NCBI GenBank assembly: GCA_028023455.1
Contig: JAQFVV010012405.1
Coordinates: 3,849,149-3,913,148, forward strand
Reading direction: 5' to 3'
Origin: Epiperipatus broadwayi
Taxonomy: Eukaryota; Onychophora; Udeonychophora; Euonychophora; Peripatidae
DNA length: 64,000 bases
A model generated the notes under the pieces. It ran no database searches and was not told the DNA's origin. It saw only the letters and a list, made by a program, of their open reading frames with translations. Below, one piece after another: positions 13,091 to 25,051 of this stretch (its first letter is position 1; the number at the start of each line of letters is the position of its first letter). A program made the translations under genes and the position numbers.

Positions 13091-13929
13091 CATTTCTCTG
13101 CATGAATGTTCTCTTGTCTGACTTTAGTCGGGGAAACTCCCTAAAGAAAATTTGACGTATGTATACGACAAAGTACATATAAACGTTTCACTTAAGCAAG
13201 CATTATAATTTTAATTTCTTTCTCCCTATATATATATATTCTATTTTGCATGCTCGGACCAATCGCTGAGTTGAGGATATTAATAACTAAACATGAGCGA
13301 CATGCTTTGATTAGTTTTATTAAAAACCTGTCACTCAAAGGTTAAGACGAACGCAGCTCAAAATTTATCACCGTAAAGACGCAGAAGCTTATTCTAAAAG
13401 TTAGTATTTTCAGCAAGCAATCACCAATTACGATCACCATTGACAGATACTCAAATAATGTTTTCAACTGTGAAAATATAAATTATATTTTACATGTTTT
13501 TAAAAACTGTGAATAGAAAAGCAATTTAGTTATATTTATCATCGTCACAAAAATTAATCAAACGTTGTTAAATTAACAAAGCCATCTCCACAAATCTCAA
13601 TTAGACTCACTGAAAATAAGGGCTTTGTAAAAACTTTAATAAACTTGTGTTCAAAATATTTACTCTTCAAGATTAAATAATTTTTATAAATTATTTATTT
13701 AAAAGACATCGAAAAGAACTATTGAAAGAAGTTTATATTTAAACTATTAAAAAAAAAAAAGGCAGATCATTGAAAAAAATATATTTTTTTAAAATTATAC
13801 CTAATCCTAAAGAGACATTGGCTTGGTAATAATAACATCTTCTATATATGTATAGTTAAACTTGTATTAGTCAAATTAGTGAATGAAACACATTCGTGAT
13901 CTTGCCTTTTTGTAAAAAAAGAAAAAAAA

Positions 13930-14060
13930 GAGTTAAAAAGATTCGCCATATAGTCCAGTATGATGAAAAAAGTTATCGCAGCCGCCTTGCAAGCAAGTAG
14001 TTGGTTGCAGACGGTTGTGGGTTCGCGTCCCGGCCAATGCTATGACATATGGGGGAAAAA
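13930..14060 (+). mobile_element. tRNA-derived SINE, plus strand (copy S2)
   Basis: The 3' half, GGGTTCGCGTCCCGGCCAAT then GCTATGACATATG and an A-run, matches copies S1 and S3 and contains a consensus B box (GGTTCGCGTCC). The 5' half is diverged, with a CCGCCTTGCAAG anticodon-loop region in place of CTGCCTTACAAG. AGTTAAAAAG at 13931 and AGTTAAAGAAG at 14063 could be an imperfect target duplication. The intact CpGs suggest a fairly young or conserved copy. Confidence 0.75.
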
Positions 14061-14996
14061 AAAGTTAAAGAAGCAATTTTTTTTTTTTTTTTAGAAAGCT
14101 TCATTCTAAAGTAATCTGATTAAAATATATAAGAAGCTAGGGTTTCCTAAAAATCATAAAAACTCTTTTCAAATAAAAATTGACAAAATTAAAATATTCG
14201 ACTGGCTTTATTGTTCGGAGTTAATCAGAAGTTCAAGCGCCGAACGAGCAGAAGTGGAGTCATTCTGAGGACCCTATATATTCTACAATTGCACTAAACC
14301 CTGCAGGGAATAAACATTAATTATCCAGGTGAATTAATTATTTATTATTGTTATCCTGCGGGGGAGGGAATTGGTGAAGAAGATTTTTCTCTGCAATGAA
14401 TAATTTAAGGCTATTTCATCTATAAAAACTAAAAGATAAAACTGCTTCTAAATAACTCACAGCCGGACAAATAGCTCACAGACGAAATGTGTTTTTTTTC
14501 TTCCGGTTTTACACTTTATATGAGACTAGTTAGAAAACCACTCAATGATCAACCTTGGATTATTGCAAGTTATCTATAGACTATATACCTGGAAGATTAA
14601 ATTTAAAACCTGCTTAGATTTTCTAGTCTCACCTGGTTAAAATTGGAACCCAAATTATGAAAATAGCAAGATGTTATCAGTGCAATATATGTGCAATAAG
14701 TAAGGTAGTTTTTAAATGTCAAGCTACAGCACAATGTTTTCCCTCCAGTATCCAATTCAGAAGAACGTAAATTTGTTAAATATTAGATAGTCATGGTTTA
14801 TTGATTTTTTTTTTCTATCTAAATATATCTAAGTAGACATTTGCTGGACAATACTGGATAAATAATTAGATCAGATGTAAGATGATTATCTGACAAAAAA
14901 AAAAAAAGCAAAGGCTGTTTGAAATATATAAAAAGTTTACCTAATCTAAATTTAAACTACAGATCGAGAACATGGTAGTCAGGTGTGCTAATATAT

Positions 14997-15042
14997 GGTA
15001 TGACTGTTTAGTACTTATATTAGAGTACTAAATAGTTATACC
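14997..15042. repeat. Imperfect 19-bp-stem hairpin
   Basis: GGTATGACTGTTTAGTACT pairs with AGTACTAAATAGTTATACC across an 8-nt loop, with two mismatched or wobble positions. Function unknown. Confidence 0.65.
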
Positions 15043-15848
15043 AGGTCAACAGTTTTCTTCAAATACTTATTGCAAAACTTTTATAAATAAACTACCTAAT
15101 TTTTTTATTATATTTTTTCATTTATAATTACTACTTCCACTAATATTGATTTTATCTTTTGACACCTATTTGAAACCTACCATGGTCTAACTCTTGTGAT
15201 ACCTGTTTACTATGTGCTTAGTACAATTCTATTAAAATTTTTTTTATTGGTCTATAATGCTCTGCTGTGCCTTTCAATTTCCAATTGCTATACCTCTCTC
15301 CTATTCATAAATCTTCTTGCAATTTTTTCTCCTATTTTCTTTGTATATTTCTTTATTCCAATGTTGTTGTTTTTTATTTATGTATTCCACTGATAATCAA
15401 TTTAAAATTTTTGATAGTCCTTTTTGAGACATTATTTGGACATATTTATAACTTTCCAATTATTTGGTTTTGATTTCACTTCATAATTTTTCAATTTTTT
15501 TTTATTGCTTATGCATTTTTTCCTTAACCTTTCTGTAAGTCTTTCCTAATAATTCATTTCTGTAAACAACAATTCCTTTTTTTTTCATTCTTTACTTTAA
15601 TTCCCAAACTTTACTTCCAAATGTAATAATATTTTCCACTATTGTGTCATATATTTATTGATTATTGACTCTTGATATACTCTTATCGTGCAATATCTCA
15701 TTAATCATTGCTTTAGCATTTTAATCTAGTATATTATTGCTCTTACTGTTTCAACTGTTGCCTTTATATAATAATTTTCATGCTTAAATATTTATATTCC
15801 TCACATTTTCCAATCTGTTGTCCATTTTTCAAATAGACATACTTTTTA

Positions 15849-16080
15849 TGATGGTATATTATTAGATGTGATATGTTGATCTATTTACATCATTTATGAA
15901 TGAATGTTGAATGTATAGAAAATTTTAAACTTTAAATACAAACAACTTGTTAGTAATAACACACAAATAGACAATACACTTGGAAAGTTTAAATAAAGTT
16001 TAAAATTTTCTATACATTCAACATTCACTCATAAATGATGGAAATAGTCCAACATATCACATCTTATAATATGCCATCAT
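15849..16080. repeat. Inverted pair of SINE 3' tails (foldback)
   Basis: Left arm (about 15849-15935) and right arm (about 15994-16080) are reverse complements, sharing AAATGATG/CATCATTT, the CATTCAACATTCA segment and the CATATCACATCT end. Both match the tail of the SINE at 43572-43866. The 58-bp centre contains ACACACAAATAGACAAT, also found in that SINE. This is a head-truncated inverted SINE pair, or a foldback made from it. Confidence 0.85.
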
Positions 16081-16149
16081 TACAAACATTCAGACTTTTA
16101 CAATGCATGTGTTAACCGAAACACATAGGCTTATTATATACCTGTGTCT

Positions 16150-16298
16150 ATATATTGAAACAGTAAGGTCTGCTTTGCAGATCTTCGTTTCACCTTTTCT
16201 CACTTACTTCCTACCCTCATACCTTAGTTTGAACCCCAATCTATCATAGTGTGTCTGCAATACACTTATATACCAAAAATCCCGCCTAATTTTAAACC
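16150..16298 (+). repeat. Dispersed repeat family P, copy 1
   Basis: About 150 bp matching 23201-23350 in reverse complement. Shared landmarks are TATTGAAACAGTAAG, GCAGATCTTCGTTTCACCTT, TAGTGTGTCTGC and ATACCAAAAATCCCGCCTAA. Read on the minus strand, a GGGTTCAAACT stretch resembles a Pol III B box, so P may be a SINE; no cloverleaf was confirmed. Confidence 0.8.
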
Positions 16299-16849
16299 AC
16301 AAGCACAATGCTCGTATTATATATATAACTTATTCCCAAATAAAATAAAATATTATGAATTATGTATTTGTTCACATAATTTACATTTATTTAAAAGTAG
16401 GTTATATAAGTTGTAATTGTGCACACACTATGATATGCATTTTAAAACATATCAAAATTATAAATTGTTAAAGTTATTTTGTTTGAATCTATTTACAAAT
16501 ATATTACTGTCGTAATATATTTTGATTTAAAATAAAATTCATTTAGTAAATATTCGTTTAGTAAATAGATTCAAATATTGCAATTTAAAAAGTAAAATCA
16601 TTTTCTTTAATTTAATAAAAGTTATTCCAAATATTTCTGTTTAAATAAATCAGGGACAATAGTTTAATTAGTTAATGTTCTATAAGTTTATCTAAAAACA
16701 GCAGATGTCCACTTAAGGTTTTCTTTAATTAATAAAAGTAAGTTTTAATTAAATCTAGTTTGTAATCCGAATGTCGACAGGGAAATTAACAAAAGAAATT
16801 AATTAATGTTGAATTCCTTTAGACATTGGGATAGATTTAATTACAGCTG

Positions 16850-18700
16850 ATAAGTCTGATATATTTTTGTAATGCTCCGGGGCAGTTCTATTGTTAATGT
16901 CTACTATAATAAGAAGGGTTTTCTTTTGTTCTCCAGTTTTTCTTCTAATGCTTCTAAGAGAAATCATTCTGAGTTCTATTCTAGTAATTTGTAAATCTTG
17001 ACATGACAGAGTAGAGCGCGAGAAGGCTATTTCTCTCCGGAATGGTCATCTGCTGCCGTAGACCATCGGAAGTTATCACACAGGGAACCCCGGAACTGCT
17101 GCTGCTGCCAAAAATTATGAACATTTCCAGATTTTGCTGTTAAATTATATAAAAACCTGCCGACCATCAATCTACTTAAATGCTTCTCCAGAGGTAACCC
17201 TAAATTAACCCAAGAGCTCTTGTGATAACTAACATGCTATAGCTATTTAGAATTGTTTTCCTTATATTTCACATAACTTCATTATGTATTTCTTTAACAT
17301 GTTAATATAATATAATCAACAGTTTTGCTCTATCCTTGGGTTAATATTTTCTATTTATAAAGCTTTCTTTTATTTTATTATGATAATGTGTCAGAATTGT
17401 CTTTGACCGAGTGAACTATTCCCTTTATTGAAAGTAAGACGCCACTATTAAGGCATATTTTAAATTTATAATTTTCCAATTTTATTATCTAGCAAATCAC
17501 TCATTCGAGGGCGATTCTTTTCTTTAATATATAATATAATCACATAGTTTAAAATCTACATGTTATTGATTTTAATCTAATATGAGAGTATGTGCGAGGT
17601 CAATGATTAAATGTGTCCCCTAATGCATGATTGCGTATATAAATCTATACTTACTTTTCAAACCCACAAGCATGCATTTTCCTATTTTAACTACCGTGTT
17701 CTACTTTAATTACAAAGTTCATCATTGACGTCGAGAATGTGCGGACCCTTTTAAATGAATTTTGGGGAATTTGATTGGGCATTTATCTTAATCCAAGTAA
17801 AACCCATTCAGTATGTTTTATATACACTCATCTCGTATTGCTGGTAAATGAATTGGTTGTTGAGACCACTTTGTTTTATTTTTCCAAGGATTCTTTACAC
17901 GGCTAAGGCTGTTTTCTTCGCCTTTTTGCGGTTTCCAGGCTGAGTGTGTCCCCAAATGACACACCTGGGAATTAAACACAATCATCACCCAGTCACTAAG
18001 TTTCAGCTGTTCATCAAAATACTTTCCTATGGGTTAGCGGCGAGATGCTCTCCGTAATTATTCCGGATCTTCAATATTGTTTTATTTTATATTTATTTTA
18101 CAAAGCATCCGTGACTTAAACGTGTCACACCCTCCAACTTTAATAAATTCATTAGTAGCAATACTGACCTCCCAATGCAACTCTATTATTATTATTCTCA
18201 AATAAATGCTTTGATCACATTCCCATTTTGTTGCTCAGTAAGCTTTTGTCCGTGCTATTCTCGAAATCAATAAATATTTTATAACACTTAATTTCAAATA
18301 TTTTCTTAAACTTGTATAATTGCTCAAAGCACCTCACACATGTTCCTATCTTGTCAAGCACATTATCGTAATGCTATTAGCCTGAGGAATAGAATATATC
18401 ACTTTGTTTTAAAACCTTTTTGTCATTTATTGAAATATAATGCCCACAATTATTTAATATGTGTCCCTGTCTCATATAAGCAGACAGTGGCATTATATAT
18501 ATATTTTATGAATAAATTTTGTGAAATTATTTAAAACTAAATTTGATCTCTTATTTTATTTGATTCCTATCACTGTCTCGGTCTATATATATATTTTCTG
18601 CATTTCTTTTGTAAATCCATAGACGTTAATTAGCCACCCAAACTTCTTTTAGTATAGAGTCTTTTGTTTCTCCCTGACCACCAGGCACCGGTCAAAGGTC
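16850..18700. promoter_or_regulatory. High-complexity CpG-containing block; candidate conserved regulatory region
   Basis: Several stretches (about 16985-17120, 17400-17520, 17700-17830, 17880-18060) are less AT-rich, contain CpGs and lack simple repeats, in contrast to the flanks. All frames contain stops and no splice-bounded exon could be recognised. No other copy exists in the window, so it is not a local repeat. Distal enhancer-type non-coding sequence is plausible but rests only on composition. Confidence 0.3.
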
Positions 18701-19557
18701 ATACTAGTAGTGGAATCAGATGCGTTGTCACGTAGATGGCACTGTGAAATTTGGGCTTTAGATTTGAACTTAGTATATCTAGAAGGCAACCCCTCCTAGA
18801 ATGTTCAGTTTCATGTCTGGGGTTTGAATTCTGCAGTGTGTTAGCGAGATAGACGATTCTGACTGTTACAATATGTAATATATAGAGTATATGAGCACAG
18901 ACTTTCACATGACTTCCCTTATGACTATTAAAAATAAAACATGGTCCTATATAAAAAAGTGTAGCATGTTGTAAAAAAAATTGCAAACCTCATTTATTAA
19001 TACATAATGAATGGAAATAAAAATGATTGATTAAGATCTTCACATTCTTATTTATAAATGCTTTAGATTGTCCTATATATATTGTAACCAGTTGGATTAC
19101 ATAGCACACACTAATATAGTGATGTGCATATATATAAAGTTGAAAGAAAACTAGAAATAAACACAGACAAAAATTATTGTAGATATTTTCTACATTCACT
19201 GAAATAAAATAATAATAAATAATAACTCTGATTTAAAGTAAAATTTTGTTATGGTATATTTGTAATTCTGATTTTGAAATTAACAAAAAAAAAAGCATAA
19301 TTTATTTTTTAAAACCTTTTAATTAATACTTGTATAAAATATCTTTTTTAATTAATGCTTGTTTGCATTTCTACTATGTAGTTAAAAAAATCTTTGTAGA
19401 TGAAAAATTCAAAGGATAATCACACCTTTGGTCAAATTCCAAATATTAAAGTAAAAACATGAATATCACACTTTGATAGAAATCTCCAGCTTGTTTTCAA
19501 ATGGATTACACAGATTGAAAACAGCCACTGTGTTTTTGTCACCTGACCTAACCAAGG

Positions 19558-19566
19558 TTATAAAAG
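19558..19566 (+). promoter_or_regulatory. Possible TATA box
   Basis: TTATAAAAG lies in a less AT-rich context, about 550 bp upstream of the ATG at 20110. It could be a Pol II promoter of a host gene or of an old LTR element; AT-rich chance occurrence is also possible. Confidence 0.3.
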
Positions 19567-19589
19567 ACTGATAAAAAAATATCAGTTAG

Positions 19590-20060
19590 TGTTCTGCTTG
19601 CAGTTTTGTAAGAGTTGGTCAGAAGAGTTTTTAATATTTTAAGCATTGGTCAACTAGGGCAACTGCAAAGTCTGGATTGTAGTTTTTTGTAAGAGCTAAA
19701 CAGAACAGTCTGGCTATTAACATTTTTTGAGTAAGTGGCAGCAATTAGCTGAACAAAATAGATAGCTGCAGTATGTTGTTGGCTGTAGCAGAGAGTTGGA
19801 AGAATAGCTACCATGAACTGATATAGCTGAAGGCAGGGGCTGCTACTATTTTCATTCACAGGAGTTTTGATTTACTTGAAGCTGGGTCACTTCTGAATCA
19901 ATAGCCTAAAAAAAATGAGGACAAAATAGCTAGCAGAGTTATACAAAACTCCTATGAAGATCTAAGGATAGTCCTGTAGCTGCTTTATAGTTTATTATAG
20001 AGTTTTGATTCATGAAGCCAGGGTCACTTCAAATGGATCAATTAGCTGCTTAAATATGTT
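19590..20060. other. Leader-like stretch with internal partial duplications
   Basis: Two sub-repeats are visible: AGTTTTGTAAGAG near 19602 and again near 19681, and AGTTTTGATT with a following GGGTCACTT at 19863 and again at 20001. The region is less AT-rich than its surroundings. It could be a gene leader or LTR/leader remains; no primer-binding site could be assigned. Confidence 0.35.
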
Positions 20061-20109
20061 CTAGAAGACAGCTTGACAATTGCTTGGACTACAAAAGGAA
20101 TCTCATAGT

Positions 20110-20310
20110 ATGCAAACAAATTACCAGAATTATATACTTTTACCTGATGATGACAATGAACTGGGATTACATTTTTCTGATGGACCAAAAACCAAGCATA
20201 CCAAGAAAAAGCTTGAAGAAATTGATGTACTGATGCTGCTGTTCATCTATACATGCAGGAAACCACAGATAAACACATCGCGTGTGTATAAAGTGAGTTG
20301 TATTTTTTAA
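20110..20310 (+). CDS. Possible short first coding exon, unrecognised protein
   Basis: An ATG-initiated frame starts MQTNYQNYILLPDDDNELGL and continues through an acidic then Lys-rich stretch to VYK. A consensus-like splice donor GTGAGT occurs at 20293-20298, before the frame's stop at 20310. With the TATA-like site at 19558 the order promoter, leader, ATG, exon, donor is complete, but no acceptor or second exon was identified. The protein matches nothing I know. The alternative is a relic of a retroelement gag or a chance frame. Confidence 0.25.
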   Translation: MQTNYQNYILLPDDDNELGLHFSDGPKTKHTKKKLEEIDVLMLLFIYTCRKPQINTSRVYKVSCIF

Positions 20311-21453
20311 ATATTCCTTATAAAAGGCATTTTAACTTGGTAACTTAAAGTAAAATTTGCTTGAGTCAAATATCTAAAAGAGAGACAATTGGCTATATAT
20401 ATTTTGCAAAGAAATAATTTTCATATTCATTAAAAGAAAAATATATAATTTAAATGCAAGTATAATTTTGTTTGAATTAAAATCGAAAAAGCAAATCTTT
20501 TAAATTCGTCTAAAAATGCTGATAATTAATCAACAAGTACTTGTCAAAAATTGACTATATATATATATATATTTTAAAAAAAATAGAACTTGTAAACTGA
20601 AACTAATTTTAAATGATATCTATATTTTGTTTATACACATGTATAAGTATGAAATTTATGCATATTTCCAAAGAAATTAATTATGAAAATATAATATTAT
20701 TGCTGTTAAGTTAAAATATGATGTAAATGTCAGCGTGCGCACATACGCACACACATATATGTAAATTTTAATTATTTTTTGTTATTATTGAATATCAATT
20801 GTAATAGATTAATTGTATAATAGAAATTGCATTTCTGTGCGCACATATGTAAATCATTGTAACAATTTGAATTTTGAATGGTAAATATTGTCAATTAATG
20901 TGATAACTTGAATTTTGTAGTAATAGTGTAAATCAATGTAATAACTTTAGTTGTATATATAATTGTATATTATTCAAAGTCAGACCTTAAATATCATTTA
21001 TTTTTTTGTATTAATAAACTTATTTAATTGTTAAAAATTGTTTCCATCATCTCTTGGTCACATACAGTAATAGAGCTTGTGTTCTCTGAGCTAGATTCAT
21101 GCACGGGATGAATATATAAATGGGGATGTGCATTTAGTGCTTTGGGGCATCCAGAGATGATCAATCATCATCCTGGTAGGTGCAAAAGAGAATACTCTTT
21201 AAAGCCCATGCACTATTTTTTTATTTTAGTTTAGCATTATTAGGAGTTAAGTTTATAGTTGGCCAATACAAGTGGCCTGAGCATTGATGATGATCAGCAT
21301 GTTTTTATCTCCCAGCATTATTATTTAGATTTTTTGAATATGGTGTATTTTAATGGATGGGCACTAAGCTGGTGCATCCAAGTTATGTTTAAATAATTGC
21401 CCAAGCTGGCAAAGGCTCAATAGGTAGCCTGGTCTACAGAAGACCCATTTCCG

Positions 21454-21529
21454 ATCCAGTCACAAGGTTGACTGTTGATTTATATTTTTATTGTTCAAAT
21501 CCAGCCACAAGATGGACTGTTGATTTTAC
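21454..21529. repeat. Two-copy imperfect direct repeat
   Basis: ATCCAGTCACAAGGTTGACT and ATCCAGCCACAAGATGGACT, each followed by GTTGATTT, occur 47 bp apart in tandem. Confidence 0.75.
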
Positions 21530-21904
21530 TATGATTTATTTTACTGATTTGTTTAATCCCATCAATGATGATGATAGATGGTTATTTCTCTCGAGTATTT
21601 ACTTGTACTTATTTTTTAAATTATAGTGCAGGTGGATTTATAGTTACTCTGCTGATCTCCCAATGATCTCTCAGAGATTTTCATAATCTCATGCTCTCTT
21701 TCATATATCTCATTACTTATAGATAATATTTCAAATTCATGATTTTGTATTTAATTTTACTTGGGTTGATGATGACTTTCCATCACCCCAGATTCACTCC
21801 TTTCTTTTTATTTTGATACCCCCCCCATCCTGTTACAATATATATATGAAAATAACAAATATACAAACTAATTAAAGGAAAAATAAAAATATAATAAAAA
21901 CACA

Positions 21905-22046
21905 CAATTACTTCTCTATAAAGTTGCTTTAATATTTCAACCAGAAGACTAGTTTTCATCAGAAAGCACAGCAAAATGGCTGTGCTTTCTGATGAAAACC
22001 AGTCTGCTGGTTGAAATATTAAAGCAGCTTTATAGAGAAGTAATTG
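21905..22046. repeat. Near-perfect long hairpin (68-bp arms, 6-nt loop)
   Basis: Left arm 21905-21972 and right arm 21979-22046 are reverse complements at 65 of 68 positions, separated only by AAAATG. Weaker pairing continues outward to about 21886 and 22060. The tight loop and high identity point to a recent palindromic duplication or a foldback element. The 97-codon minus-strand frame over this region only reads through the repeat. Confidence 0.95.
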
Positions 22047-22404
22047 TTTGTTTTTATTATATATAGATATATGCATTTAGATAAATAAAAAAAAAGGTGA
22101 TTCATTTTTATTTTTACAAAAACTCTATAATATGTTTAGAGTTAATTTGATGTATCATCCATTAAATAATTTACCTTGAAATTTTTATATTCAAAGAAAA
22201 TATATTCCAGATCCATGGCCTAGAATAAAGTAACAATATATTCACAATAATCATTTAAACAGAAGAAATAAGCAAAATCAAAAATATAAATATTAAAAAA
22301 TATATAAACTGAAGTGCTGTACATACTGCATAGTTTGACTCCTACAAAATTACTAAAAGCATAAAATAAAAATATAAACAAACTAAACTTTGATTTAAAT
22401 TTAC

Positions 22405-22488
22405 AGATTGTTGATTTAATCATATCATACAGTATTCAGAATTTTTAGATTGTTGATTTAATCATATCATACAGTATTCAGAATTTCA
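22405..22488. repeat. 42-bp tandem duplication (two copies)
   Basis: A 42-bp unit beginning AGATTGTTGATTTAATCATA is repeated twice almost without change. Confidence 0.95.
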
Positions 22489-22557
22489 GGTTTTTTGCTT
22501 AGAAAAAAAAAAGTTTTTTTGATACTAAATTCTAATTTTTTTTTTTTAGGGCAATCT

Positions 22558-22830
22558 TGATCACTAGAAATGTGTGTCTAAGGGTTGTTTGCCCAAATCT
22601 GATCTCTAGTCATATCTGGTATCCTTCAGTTTTCATTTTTCTTCGATCAGCCAACTTCATTTGAATTGGGTGAGCCTGTAATCTAGGTATACATCTGTTC
22701 TGTTCTTCCATTTGCATCAACCATTCTTTTGATATGCATGAAACTTGGCTGCCTGTGTCAATGAGGGCCCATGCTTCCATGGATCCTAGTGGAATGTTTA
22801 CCACTGGGCAAGGACTAAGATGGAGTCACC
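22558..22830 (-). pseudogene. Retropepsin (aspartic protease) fragment of an LTR-type retroelement
   Basis: The minus strand reads VVNIPLGSMEAWALIDTGSQ and continues VSCISKEW, with the retropepsin active-site triad D-T-G preceded by a hydrophobic strand, as in Ty3/Gypsy and related elements. After the frame's stop at 22610 it continues past one TGA as LEIRFGQTTLRHTFLVIKIAL, typical of the second half of the fold. Thus nearly the whole protease domain is present with a single nonsense codon. There is no flanking RT, integrase or LTR. The match ends at a run of A on the minus strand (22537-22548), so the piece may have been retrotransposed as RNA or simply truncated. It is a relic, not a functional enzyme. 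Confidence 0.7.
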
Positions 22831-23200
22831 AGGTGAGATCTTCTTTTCTCTTTACCCACCCTCATTTATTTTTTACATAAGATTTTGTGGCGTGATTTTT
22901 AAAATTGAAAATAACAAAATTATTCACTTTTTAAATTCTAAATGTTTAAATCTATTTAAAGTATTATTTTATTAAATGAAAATAAATATTACGAATGTAA
23001 TATTTTCAAACTAACAGAACTAAACAAAATGACTTTAAACAACAAAATTATTTTACTTAAGTTTTAAAATATTATCACAGTATGTGTGTAGATGAGAATA
23101 TGTGACCTACTTTTAAATAAATATGTATATATATTTGACAGTTTGAAATAAAACCGTTAAAAAATTTAATTATGATAAAACCCACAGGTACCCCATTAGA

Positions 23201-23350
23201 AGTCTAAATTAGGCAGGATTTTGGTATATATGCGCAGTACGCACACACTACGATAAGTTTAGGGTTTGAAATAATGTGTAAGGATAGGTAAGATGTAAAC
23301 AAAGGTGAAACAAAGATCTGCAGAGCATATCTTACTGCTTCAATATTAAG
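23201..23350 (-). repeat. Dispersed repeat family P, copy 2
   Basis: Reverse-complement match to 16150-16298 with many substitutions and small gaps. CCTGCCTAATTTAGACT on the minus strand marks one end and TATTGAAGCAGTAAGAT the other. Confidence 0.8.
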
Positions 23351-23359
23351 TTAATGGGT

Positions 23360-25050
23360 CATAATAAATTGTGATAGTTAACCCAAATATGTATAGACTC
23401 ATTATTTATGTTTTCAATTAGCCATTATTTGAAAAAGCACTAAATAAAAAATTTAAAAAGTGTATATATGAAAATGTAGATTTGATGCATACACCCATCT
23501 GTAGAAACACTATTAAGAGCTATCTTTCAGTCAGCCATTTTTTTATCTTGTCAATCAGTCAATCATCTAGTTATACTATATTATTGGTAATTAATAAATA
23601 CATTAATATTTCTTAAATAAATTTGAAAGGATGTTATCTCCAATCATTATGCATAATACATTACAGTATTAATATATATCAAGCATTGTTATATTTTTGA
23701 GGTTGTTGAAAATACTCCAAGACATTTGACAAAGGATGTTATTCCCTGAAATGCATGTAGAGCAGTTTATTTTTTGGCATGTAGGATGGTAGCCACAATA
23801 ATAAAATGTATTGTGCAAGCTGACTTAACCTATCTTTTTTTCAAAATTATTTATACACTGGATTTCTCTGTGGTTACTGTTTATTTTGTTAATGGCTAAA
23901 TATGTACAATGCATACATTTTAAAATTTAAATGGTAGCTTAGAGTATCTAAATGTTAAATATGCTTATTTTATATTATTTGCTATTATATTACAACTATT
24001 GAGAGTAAAGTTTATAACTAAATAATAATAACTAGAGACTATGACATTGCGAAATAATTATTCATTAATTTGTTATGTTTTGGAAGCTTAGATTTTTTGA
24101 GTATTGATATCAATTTTTTTATTTAATAGATTTAAAAGAAGCATGCACTATCATTGATGTTCTCTGTTTCCTATATTAAAAGTTAATCTTTATATAATTA
24201 GTTTATTATACTTCTGGTATTCAATAAACATTATTATTATCATCAACATCATCTGAATTTACTTTATAGTTTTGGTTTACTCAAACTCTTTTTTCCCCAT
24301 TTATATAACTTGCTCATCTCGGTCTTTACGAGACCACATTTTTATTAGATTGTTTTGAATCATTTCTTTCTAAATTATATCTATCAAATCATTTTGCAAC
24401 TGAATTAACACTTATTAAACTGATTTTTATTATTATTAACAAATCAGAATTGACATGATCTCTTTGTGTTTAATAAGGTTAATATCGCATTTTTAGAGTT
24501 TCAGAATATTTATTTAACTTTAATTGCTAAAGCAATGTTGCATTTAAAGTTGACTAGAAAAAATAAAAGATAATTATTTTGGATAGGATTATGTTTCAAT
24601 CTAATTGCAAAGGATTATATTCAAATTATGTGATGATTCTCAGTTGTTCAGATGGAAAATTGAACATATAGTCTTCATTAAATTGGGAATAAGATAAAGA
24701 CTTTGAGTTGAGATATGTTTCTATTTCGGAAGGGAAGTCCAAGCAATATGATCAATATAAATGAATCCCCTGCGCTTTACTTTGGGTAGTTCTGATAAAT
24801 GTATTAAATAAAAATTAGTGAGAGAACTGTTTGGAATTATTTATTTGTCTATTGCAGAGCATTTTAAATGAAAATTAATTGTTCCTACACTTAATAATTT
24901 TAAAAAACTTTTAGATTATTTGTTTCAAAAAGAATCATAAGCTGAGGTTAGATCAATACAATTTTAATAGTTTTTAGTTTCATCCATTGAAAAATAATAA
25001 TTGAATTGTTTATTGTCCAGGAGTTCATAAAACGTTTAAATACTGAAAGA
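23360..25050. other. AT-rich gene-free DNA
   Basis: No open frame or repeat family recognised in this stretch. Confidence 0.6.
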
Positions 25051-25051
25051 G

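Noticed and set aside
15196-15473. Phe/Leu-rich overlapping plus-strand frames of 65 and 68 codons
   Set aside because: T-rich low-complexity sequence; overlapping frames with similar composition and no start context or homology.
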